A DNA stretch of 64,000 bases, from assembly GCA_963707435.1 (NCBI GenBank), contig CAVPPF010000007.1:62001-126000 (forward strand). The letters are read 5' to 3'. The position numbers and the translations under genes were made by a program. Source of the stretch: UBA4744 sp963707435 (GTDB lineage: Bacteria > Actinomycetota > Acidimicrobiia > Spongiisociales > UBA4744). Below are positions 8,995 through 16,072 of the stretch, in pieces. Within the stretch, counting starts at the first letter, position 1, and the number at the start of each line of letters is the position of its first letter. The notes below the pieces were generated by a model that worked only from the letters and a program-made list of their open reading frames with translations, searched no databases and was not told the DNA's origin.

Positions 8995-9216
8995 TTAGAA
9001 CTCGTACGGGGCCAGGAGGCGAAGGTCGGAGTCTTCTCGGATCTCGATGGTCATCGGGGTGTGGGCGCAGTTGTCACATGGGTCTGCGAATTTGCGGGCT
9101 ACCTCGTCGAGGATCACGACGAGGTGGGAGCCTGCGCAATGTGGATCTTGATGCCACACCGGGCGCGTGTCCTGTAGTGATTCGCGAGTCATGTAACGCA
9201 CTGTCGTCGTTCCCAC
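8995..9216 (-). CDS. Small Cys/His-rich protein of unknown function
   Basis: A 73-residue protein starting at a GTG with GGAGG 8 bases upstream, which is the best evidence that it is real. It contains DPHCAGSH (around residues 25-31) and PCDNCAH (around 46-52), a set of Cys and His residues that could bind a metal ion. The C-terminus ends DLRLLAPYEF. No known family is recognised. Upstream (9217-9455) is a non-coding gap of 239 bases that is more AT-rich than its surroundings and probably holds its promoter and that of the divergent gene. Confidence 0.6.
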   Translation of the reverse strand: MGTTTVRYMTRESLQDTRPVWHQDPHCAGSHLVVILDEVARKFADPCDNCAHTPMTIEIREDSDLRLLAPYEF

Positions 9217-9455
9217 GATGTGATCCTCCCTGGGGTACTTGCACCATTGTGAACTATTTGGACTCTTATGGGAAGCAATTCGTTTCATAGGTGCGATAGG
9301 AGTTGAGGGGAAACGCCGCAGGGCCAGGCCCGGTCGGGCGAGCTCGGGGTGGTTTCGCCCCCGCAAGAACTGCGGTGCCATTCAAGAATCGACCCCGCAA
9401 CGGCCGATGATGAACGTAAGCATCGGTGAAGCCCACCGATGCGGGCGGAGGCGAG

Positions 9456-10100
9456 ATGAGCCGGCTGATGAGGGATGATCCATGGTCCGGCTCCGAACGC
9501 GCCTCGACCGCGGCGTATCCAGTTGTAGCGTGGCGGAGGTGGCGGCTCCGGCCCAACGAATCGGGAGAGCCTCTCCTCGCGAGCGCTCACGAGGACTTTG
9601 TGTGGTTGGACCGGACGGTGCAGGCCGAATGCAATCCCACCCGCACCTGGTCGTACCGGATGGCGTCCGGCGGGGCAATCCAGGCCGATCACCCCGTCCC
9701 GTCGGCGGGATGTCGATGCGGGATCTACGCCTACCAGACACCCGAATTGGCCCGTCCCATGGGACCGGGCGTGTGGGTGCACGGGCGGGTACTGGTTGGG
9801 GGTCCGATGTTCCTGACCGACTCGGGATACCGGGGGCGGGTGGCAACGATCGACGGCCCGCTCGATCTCGTCGTCGAGTGCGTCGGAGGCGACGATCTCT
9901 ACTCGCCGAAGCGATGTTTCGAGGAACCCGTGCTGATCAAATACGCCACGAACGTCTACTCCCCGCTGTGCGAGTCTCATCGGGAAGTGCCGGTCGGCCC
10001 GGTGGTGAGCGGAGCCTTCACCGTTCCGGACTTCGCCGACGCCGCCTCGCAGCTGGCGCACACCATGGGCACCCTCATCGCCGCTCCGGTCCCTCTCTGA
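9456..10100 (+). CDS. Conserved hypothetical protein with CxCGIYA motif
   Basis: A 214-residue soluble protein with no recognised domain. It begins near WRRWRLRP and carries GCRCGIYAYQTPE around residue 90, a short motif seen in small actinobacterial proteins of unknown function (recalled, not checked). A second half with VGGPMFLTDSGYRGRVA and further cysteines follows. The ATG at 9456 has GGAGG 4 bases upstream. No function is proposed. The following gene is an independent MFS transporter. Confidence 0.7.
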   Translation: MSRLMRDDPWSGSERASTAAYPVVAWRRWRLRPNESGEPLLASAHEDFVWLDRTVQAECNPTRTWSYRMASGGAIQADHPVPSAGCRCGIYAYQTPELARPMGPGVWVHGRVLVGGPMFLTDSGYRGRVATIDGPLDLVVECVGGDDLYSPKRCFEEPVLIKYATNVYSPLCESHREVPVGPVVSGAFTVPDFADAASQLAHTMGTLIAAPVPL

Positions 10101-10183
10101 CCCGGGTCCATTTCCCGGGTGCAGCGGTTGCCGCAACGCCGGGCCGTCGTTGGTGAGGGCCCAGCCGCGTAGGTTGGACACTG

Positions 10184-11428
10184 ATGAAGGACGCAGCGTC
10201 TGGCAGCCGCCCCATCGGCAGACTTCTCCGGGCACCTGATTTCCGGCGCCTCCTCGGCGCTCAGGCGATCTCGGGAATGGGTGACTGGATGGCCACCGTG
10301 GCGTTGATGGCCCTGATCTTCGAACTGACCGGTTCCGCCGTTGCCGTCGGGGCGATGCTGGCGATCCGGATGGGCCCCGGGGCGATCGCCGGTCCGCTGG
10401 CGGCGCAGGCTGCCCGAAGGTGGGATCGCCGGAAAACGATGCTGGCGATGGACCTGGTTCGGGTGGCCGTGGTGATTGCCATACCGCTGGTACGCAACGT
10501 GGGGTGGGTCCTGGTTTGGGTGTTCGTACTCGAATCGGCGACGCTCGTCTACCTTCCGGCACGAGACGCTCTCGTTCCCGACCTGGTCGAGCATCGCGAC
10601 CTGCGAGTCGCCAACGGGCTCGTCCTCGGCGCTCAGTACGGAGGGCTTCCGATCGGGGCCGGTCTCTTCGCAGTATTCGTGACGATTGCCGCCGGATTCA
10701 CGGTGGCGTTACCGGGAGGCCGCCTCGCTCCGGTGTTCCTGGCCGATGCGGCGACGTTTCTCGGATCGTACGTTCTCGTCCGCCGCGTGACATCCCCCGA
10801 GGGCAGGACCGGCGATGGTGAGGCAGGCCTGCGCTTTCGAGATGCTCTCTCCATTCCTCTCGTCCGGTCGGCGTTGATCCCGATCGCCGGCGTTGCGGCG
10901 GGTCTGGGAGCGGTGTTCTCGGTCGGCATCGTGTTCGTGCAGGACACCCTGGGAGCGGGGGATACCGACTTTGCGTTACTCATCATCTTGTTCGGGACCG
11001 GAGCCCTGCTCGGTCTCGGCCTGGTCCAGGTGGTTTCCTCGAACAACCCGTTCCGGGATATGCGACTCGGCGTTCTGTCGCTGGGAGTCATCCTGGCGCT
11101 CATGGGATTGTCACCCACCGTTTCGGCGGCCCTGATTGGAGCAGTCGGATTCGGGGCGGCGACCGTAGGCGCCATCGTGTCGGCAGTCAGCGGCCTGCAA
11201 ATGGCACTCTCGGAGGAAAGACGGCTGCTCGCCTTCACGGCATTTCACATTGCCGTACGCGTGGCGCTCGGCATCGGCGCGGTGGTGGCAGGCGGCGCGG
11301 CAGACCTGCTGCTTGGGCTCGGAGTGGCCGAACCCACCAGGCTGGTCCTCGGTGGCGCAGGCCTGCTGGTTTCGGTCGGTGTTGTGATGGTGTGGGGTCG
11401 CCTGGACGCTGCAGTTGAGACGGAGTAG
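10184..11428 (+). CDS. MFS transporter (MFS_3/EntS-like)
   Basis: A 414-residue protein with about 12 hydrophobic helices and the N-terminal signature FRRLLGAQAISGMGDWM, typical of the MFS_3 group, which includes enterobactin and macrolide exporters. The helix 2-3 loop has the expected basic form (AARRWDRRKTM). The substrate is unknown. The ATG is preceded by TAGGTT at 10170-10175, which fits a leaderless transcript. It converges with the redoxin selenoprotein gene. Confidence 0.85.
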   Translation: MKDAASGSRPIGRLLRAPDFRRLLGAQAISGMGDWMATVALMALIFELTGSAVAVGAMLAIRMGPGAIAGPLAAQAARRWDRRKTMLAMDLVRVAVVIAIPLVRNVGWVLVWVFVLESATLVYLPARDALVPDLVEHRDLRVANGLVLGAQYGGLPIGAGLFAVFVTIAAGFTVALPGGRLAPVFLADAATFLGSYVLVRRVTSPEGRTGDGEAGLRFRDALSIPLVRSALIPIAGVAAGLGAVFSVGIVFVQDTLGAGDTDFALLIILFGTGALLGLGLVQVVSSNNPFRDMRLGVLSLGVILALMGLSPTVSAALIGAVGFGAATVGAIVSAVSGLQMALSEERRLLAFTAFHIAVRVALGIGAVVAGGAADLLLGLGVAEPTRLVLGGAGLLVSVGVVMVWGRLDAAVETE

Positions 11429-11461
11429 CCGCGGCAGCGGCCTTCCTCGCTCGACCGACCG

Positions 11462-12034
11462 TTAGCTCCCCACCAGGCTGTCGCGTACCTGTTCGGCGAT
11501 CTCGGTAGGTTCGACGTACATGCTGCTCTCGACGACCCCGTAGTCCCGAATCCAGGCGATCTCGCCCTGTCCATCCACGAGAATGAATGTGTGCCCCGGC
11601 TCGCCGGTGGCGACTGCCCACTGCAACACGTCGTAGGCAACCGAGACCGACTCGTCGGTGTCGCTCAGCAGGGGGGTGGCTCCAATGCCGTATTCCGATC
11701 CGGCTGCGGCCAGGATTTCGGGATCGTCGAAAGCGATGCTGATCAGCGGGACGTTCAGGGCCTGGTACTCGGGGTTGTTTTCCAGATCAACGATCTGTTG
11801 CATGCACGGTGGTCAACCGTCGGCCATGTGGAAGTAGAGCAGTGCGGGCGCACCCGAGTAGTCGTCCAACGACACGATCGATCCGGACGCGGTCGGGAGA
11901 GCGAAACCGGGGGCCTCGTCGCCGACGGCCAGGCCATCGCCGCTCCCGTCGCTGCACCCGGCGAGGATCAGGACGGCCACGACCATCAAGCCAACGGTTG
12001 TCCGAAATCTGGACGGCATCTGCCGGAGTTGCAT
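11462..12034 (-). CDS. Redoxin lipoprotein with selenocysteine (UxxC), read through in-frame TGA
   Basis: A predicted 190-residue thioredoxin-fold (AhpC-TSA/TlpA-like) lipoprotein. The N-terminus has a signal sequence ending in the lipobox LAGC, then the redoxin entry VGDEAPGFALPT. The frame meets a TGA at 11813-11815, exactly where the first active-site cysteine should be (YFHMADG-TGA-PPC), and continues in the same frame into a normal redoxin second half to 11462. Reading TGA as selenocysteine gives U74-P-P-C77 instead of CxxC. A 6-bp hairpin with a GUU loop begins 15 nt after the TGA. A stop-split pseudogene is the alternative. The start has GGGAGG 6 bases upstream. Likely role: thiol redox or peroxide reduction outside the membrane. 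Confidence 0.88.
11783..11797 (-). promoter_or_regulatory. Putative bacterial SECIS hairpin for the redoxin selenoprotein
   Basis: In the mRNA sense, CAGAUC-GUU-GAUCUG forms a perfect 6-bp stem with a three-base loop starting with G. The loop begins 22 nt after the TGA. Bacterial SECIS elements require a stem-loop just 3' of the UGA, with the apical loop about 16-37 nt away and a G among its first two bases; this one meets all three. It would bind SelB. Confidence 0.75.
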
Positions 12035-12079
12035 CGAGTTCCTCCCTCTCGAAGCCGAAATGCTACTCGCTTCTCGGTT

Positions 12080-13537
12080 TCATTCGTCGGTGATTCCGGC
12101 CAGCCTCCTGGCGAGCGCCTTCTTCGATTCGAGGTCTGACTGCCTGCGAATCTGCACTCGCTGCGCTTGAGGGGAACCGGCTCCGTGGAGCGATTCTGTG
12201 AGATAGCCGACCGCGTTCCGTCCCAGCGTCATGTTCTCGATGAGCCGTGCCGCCCGCATGCGGTTCTCTGCCGGCACACCACTGCGGCCGGTCAGGTACT
12301 TCTCGAGGAGGGGACCGGTCGTCGGGTTCCGGAAGTCCGCCTCGGACGGCAGGGTGGCGACCAATCCTCCGGCCAGGTCCTGGGCCAGGCGGCCGATCTC
12401 GTATGGGAAGCGAGTGACATTCAGCTTGCAAACGTTGGCCAGGAGTGCATCGTTGACGAAGTTGCCTGCCGCCGTTTGCGTCGACTCGTGGGACGCAGCA
12501 ATTCCGGTTCCAAAGATGGTCTCGTTCAGATGGGTCATTTCAACCAGTTTGTCCTGGATGTGGGAGGCACGCTCCACGCCGTTGTAGTCGGCTGCAAGTG
12601 CTGCCGCTCCGATGAGCACATCTCCAACCCCGGACTTGCACACGTAGCTCCGCCGGTGATAGGCCGTGAACTGCTCCACGAGTGGAGCCGCGAACTCGAA
12701 CTCTCCGTCCATGAACACGTGGGACCACGGGACAAAGACATCATCGAGCACGAGCATGGCCTCCTGGCCGGCGAAGGCTGCGTTCCCGATGTCGAGGTCA
12801 CCCTGCTCCATGCTGCGGGTGTCGCACGACTGGCGTCCATAGATGTACGTGATCCCGGCGGCGTCGACGGGGAGTGCACAGACGATCGCGTAGTCGGCGT
12901 CGCGGTCGGTGAGGCGCACGGTCGGCATGACGAGGATCCAATGGGAGTTGATGGCGCCGGTCTGATGGGCCTTGGCTCCGCGAATCACCACGCCGTCGGC
13001 CCGCCGATCCACGACGCGCACGTAGAGGTCGGGATCAACCTGATCGGAGGGTGCTTGCGAACGGTCGCCCTTGACATCGGTCATGGCTCCGCCGATGACC
13101 AGGTTGTTGCGCTGCACCTTCTGGAGGAAGGCCAGGAACCGGTCGTGGTAGTCCGTTCCGTGGTGCCGGTCACAATCGAAGGTGACCGAGTAGAGGGCAT
13201 TGATGGCATCCATGCCCACGCACCGCTGAAAACAGGTTCCGGTGAGCTGGCCGAGACGACGTTGCATGCGATTCTGCTGAACCACGTCGTCGACGGACTC
13301 GGTGATGTGGAGGAAGCGATTGACCCTCCCGCCGGCCAATGAGGACTCCGCCGACCCGAGATCCGGGTCTTCGGCCGCCAGCCGGTACGTCGCAGCTATC
13401 GCGTTGATGGAGGGCCGGATCATGGGATGATCGACTGGCTCGTCGACCCGCTCGCCGAACAGGTACACGTTGAGATGGCGGCCGCGCAGGCTCGCCAGGT
13501 AGTCCTCTGCGGTGACAATAGGTTGGTCTGGGTTCAT
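12080..13537 (-). CDS. 4-hydroxybutyryl-CoA dehydratase family protein
   Basis: A 485-residue member of the 4-hydroxyphenylacetate 3-hydroxylase/4-hydroxybutyryl-CoA dehydratase family. The dehydratase holds FAD and an unusual 4Fe-4S cluster and turns 4-hydroxybutyryl-CoA into crotonyl-CoA. Candidate cluster ligands are C102 and C106 (TCFQRC), H294 and C300 (HRRSYVC). In the Clostridium enzyme the ligands are C99, C103, H292 and C299, so the second pair here is one residue closer. The flavin region GAKAHQTGA and the LDDVFVPW motif are present. The ATG has GGAGGCGAGG upstream. Having all four candidate ligands argues for the dehydratase over the monooxygenase branch. Confidence 0.82.
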   Translation of the reverse strand: MNPDQPIVTAEDYLASLRGRHLNVYLFGERVDEPVDHPMIRPSINAIAATYRLAAEDPDLGSAESSLAGGRVNRFLHITESVDDVVQQNRMQRRLGQLTGTCFQRCVGMDAINALYSVTFDCDRHHGTDYHDRFLAFLQKVQRNNLVIGGAMTDVKGDRSQAPSDQVDPDLYVRVVDRRADGVVIRGAKAHQTGAINSHWILVMPTVRLTDRDADYAIVCALPVDAAGITYIYGRQSCDTRSMEQGDLDIGNAAFAGQEAMLVLDDVFVPWSHVFMDGEFEFAAPLVEQFTAYHRRSYVCKSGVGDVLIGAAALAADYNGVERASHIQDKLVEMTHLNETIFGTGIAASHESTQTAAGNFVNDALLANVCKLNVTRFPYEIGRLAQDLAGGLVATLPSEADFRNPTTGPLLEKYLTGRSGVPAENRMRAARLIENMTLGRNAVGYLTESLHGAGSPQAQRVQIRRQSDLESKKALARRLAGITDE

Positions 13538-13621
13538 CCTCGCCTCCGGTTGTCGAAGATCCGGCCTGCCGCTTTCTGGCTTTGTGGATCACTGTGGGCT
13601 CGCGCATGTCATGCTTGCAGT

Positions 13622-14170
13622 ATGTTCCGCGCCGTGCTCGCCGACGTGCTGACCGGGGGACGGGTAATCCTCGGTGTTGCGATCGTCGGAGCGTTGATCA
13701 CGGATCGGGTGACCCTCTTCTCGATTCTGCTGAGCCTCGCCTGGGCTTCCGATGTTTTTGACGGCCGGTTGGCCCGTGCGTCGGGCCGCCGCACCGTCTT
13801 CGGAGAGACCGATATGGTGATCGACACCTTCGTCGGCGCCTGCGTCCTGATCGGTCTTGCGCTCAGCGGAAGAGCTCCCGGTTGGCCCGTGGCGGTGGGG
13901 ATCCTCGTTCTGGGCGGCGTGTACCTGAAGACCAGGAACCCTGCCATATCCCAAGTGTTGCAGGGTATCGCCTACGGAAGCGCCCTCTGGCTGATCTTCA
14001 CATCGCCGGACGCAACGCTGCTGATACCGCTCGGAACCCTGGCCGTCCTGATGCTCCTCGAGTACCGGAAGTTCTTCGACAAGGTCCTGCCGATGTTCTT
14101 TCGGGGAATTGTTTCGTTCGTCAAGGGAGATCCCTACGAAGGTCCACCGGCCGACGTTCAGCGACGATGA
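13622..14170 (+). CDS. CDP-alcohol phosphatidyltransferase-like membrane protein
   Basis: A 182-residue protein with about five hydrophobic helices. Residues from about position 44 read DGRLAR, then eight residues, G-x2-D-x3-D. This closely matches the CDP-alcohol phosphatidyltransferase signature (D-G-x2-A-R-x8-G-x3-D-x3-D) with one residue fewer before the third aspartate. Such enzymes transfer a phospho-alcohol head group from CDP-diacylglycerol at the membrane. The substrate is not identifiable. The shortened motif could mean altered activity. The stop overlaps the start of the DUF998 gene (ATGA), so the two form an operon. Confidence 0.75.
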   Translation: MFRAVLADVLTGGRVILGVAIVGALITDRVTLFSILLSLAWASDVFDGRLARASGRRTVFGETDMVIDTFVGACVLIGLALSGRAPGWPVAVGILVLGGVYLKTRNPAISQVLQGIAYGSALWLIFTSPDATLLIPLGTLAVLMLLEYRKFFDKVLPMFFRGIVSFVKGDPYEGPPADVQRR

Positions 14171-14821
14171 GTGACCGACGCGACCGCACGACGCGCCGGC
14201 TGCTTGCCTGCGGGATACTGGCCCCCGGCGTTGCTGTGGGTTCGTTCGCCGTGGCGGCGGCCCGGCGGCCCGGCTACAACCATGTGGCCGACACCATCAG
14301 CAAACTCGAGCGCGCAAGGCGTGCCGGAACGCTGGTTGTGGACCGGCGGATTGGTCGCCTACGCGGCACTGATGCTGCTGAGTGCCGCCGGGTTGCGCCG
14401 GAGGCTCGGGATGTCTCGAGCAGGCCGGATCCTCGGGAACGCGATCGGGATGCATGCCGTGCTGATGATCGGGGTGGCGGTGTTTCGCGATGATCTTCGC
14501 CCGGGCGGGTTCTTCACCCTGGAGGGTGCGCTCCACGACATCCTCTCGGGCATGGCGTTCAGCGCGCTGGTGGTTGCCATGGTGGCTACGGTCGCGTTGG
14601 CGAACGTCGATCGGGCGATGCGGTCGTTGCGAACCGCCACCACCATCGTCGCGGCTGCCATGACGTCCGTCGGCATCGCTTTCTTGTTCACCGACCCCGA
14701 GGTGCAGGGAATCCCGCAGCGGGTCTTCATTGCCCTCGCCGCCGTGTGGATTGTGCTCCTGGCTCTTCGATCGATGAAGACTTCGGCGCCGGGTGAGGTG
14801 ATGGGTGGCGACGATATCTGA
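14167..14821 (+). pseudogene. DUF998 family membrane protein, frameshifted
   Basis: The gene starts at the ATG at 14167, overlapping the previous stop. It reads a typical DUF998 N-terminus (LLACGILAPGVAVGSF, then PGYNHVADTISKLE) as far as about 14310. The family homology then continues one base ahead, in the frame ending at 14821 (QGVPERWLWTGGLVAYAAL onward, with five more hydrophobic helices). One extra base in the run CGAGCGCGCAAGG at about 14308-14316 explains the break; removing it would restore an intact protein of about 217 residues. This may be a real mutation or an assembly error. DUF998 proteins are small membrane proteins of unknown function. Confidence 0.75.
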
Positions 14822-14848
14822 GGCGCTCAGGCGATAGGGCAACGGTCG

Positions 14849-14873
14849 GCGGCCTGCTGCACCAGCAGGCCGC
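14849..14873. terminator. Bidirectional hairpin terminator
   Basis: GCGGCCTGCTG and CAGCAGGCCGC form a perfect 11-bp stem with a CAC loop. It lies between two converging genes (DUF998 to the left, the secreted protein to the right). The T-tract on either side is weak (TTCCC rightwards), so it is only a probable terminator. Confidence 0.6.
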
Positions 14874-14899
14874 TTCCCGTCGCCCCCCAAATTGGATCC

Positions 14900-15643
14900 C
14901 TAAGGCGTGATGGCTTTCCGGATGGCCTCGACCGCCTCCCGGCCGGCCCGCCCGGCGGCTCGCAGCTCCTCCCCGGCCGATTCGAGTTCGGCCCGGGCAT
15001 TCCGCAGCTGGTCGCTCGCCTCCGGCATGTCGACAGGTTTCAGGCCGAGCACCGTGGCAGGGACGGGATCGATCAACGATGCGGCCACACCCAGGTGAGC
15101 CCTCATCCGGTCGAGCGCGGCTTGAGCTTCGGCGGGGTCGTAATCCGCCTCTTCGAGCCGATCGATCGCTGCCTGGATTGTCGACGAAACTTCCTCCAGA
15201 CGCCCGCCGATGTGGGTCATGGCGTCGGCGGCGATCACCAGGTGCACCTTCGGCCCCAGGAGAGCGAAGACCCAGTAGTCCTCAACGATCTTGGGGACCA
15301 GTGCCCCGAGTTCGGAGAGCGTGGTAGCCGCTTCGATATCTGCAGCGAGCGCCGTGAGACCTCGCGTGGTGGCCTCCAACTCGGCAACCAGGGTTGCCCG
15401 GTGGCCGGCGTCCAGGTGCTCGCTTTCCGCAACCCGCTGCGTCCAGCCGGCTACCGCATCCAGACGTTTGTCGATCGCCTCCAGCGCCCGGCGCTTCGTC
15501 TGGTCGATGGCGCCGGCGCGGTCGGTTTCGACGCTTGCCGGGTCGACAGGCTGCGTCTGGGCAAACGCGGTGCCGGGTACGGTGAGCACGAGCGCTGAGA
15601 CGGTAGCTACTGCGGCGAGTCGTTTGGTGATGGTGTTTCTCAT
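14900..15643 (-). CDS. Secreted helical protein of unknown function
   Basis: A 247-residue exported protein. A signal peptide (MRNTITKRLAAVATVSALVL, cleavage after AFA) is followed by an almost entirely helical mature part rich in alanine, glutamate and arginine with heptad-like stretches. This suggests coiled-coil or four-helix packing. No enzymatic motif is seen. The ATG at 15643 has AAGGAG 7 bases upstream and overlaps the stop of the lipoprotein gene upstream (ATGA), so the two are translationally coupled and probably work together in the cell envelope. The same frame is open far upstream, but that part does not look like protein. Confidence 0.8.
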   Translation of the reverse strand: MRNTITKRLAAVATVSALVLTVPGTAFAQTQPVDPASVETDRAGAIDQTKRRALEAIDKRLDAVAGWTQRVAESEHLDAGHRATLVAELEATTRGLTALAADIEAATTLSELGALVPKIVEDYWVFALLGPKVHLVIAADAMTHIGGRLEEVSSTIQAAIDRLEEADYDPAEAQAALDRMRAHLGVAASLIDPVPATVLGLKPVDMPEASDQLRNARAELESAGEELRAAGRAGREAVEAIRKAITP

Positions 15644-15921
15644 TGTTCTTCTCCTTGGCTGAATGCGTCGTCCACTTCGGACAACACGGCGTCGAGTTCG
15701 GTCATCAGTTCGTCGAGTTCGGTCGGGTCGACATCGATGGGGGGAGCTTCTGCCGGGGTCTGAGCTGATACGTTCTGCTGGACCGGGGTGGAAGGTGGGC
15801 TCGTGGCGCTGGTTGTTGTCGTTGCAGCGGTCTCCGGTACCGGGGGAGCCGGCAACCCTATGGGCCGGCATCCGGACGCCAGCAGACCGGTCATCACCAC
15901 GATCCCGATCAACTTCTTCAT
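15640..15921 (-). CDS. Small lipoprotein
   Basis: A 93-residue lipoprotein. It has a short signal sequence with lipobox LASGC at about residues 14-18, a Thr/Ser/Pro-rich spacer (TTTTSATSPPSTP) and an acidic C-terminal helix (DELMTELDAVLSEVDDAF). The ATG at 15921 has AAGGAG 6 bases upstream. It ends by overlapping the start of the secreted helical protein. Its acidic helix could pair with the basic helices of that neighbour, but this is inference; the function is unknown. Confidence 0.8.
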   Translation of the reverse strand: MKKLIGIVVMTGLLASGCRPIGLPAPPVPETAATTTTSATSPPSTPVQQNVSAQTPAEAPPIDVDPTELDELMTELDAVLSEVDDAFSQGEEQ

Positions 15922-16072
15922 GTCTCGCTCCTTTGTGTCCTCCCAAACCATCGTGAGGAGCCGTTTGAGGAGCATGTGGCCCATGTAAGGGGTTCGTAAA
16001 ACTCGGAACGAGTCCGGATCCGGGGGCAGGAACGCTCAAGCAGGGCTGTCCCCGTGCCGATTTCCAGAGGGT

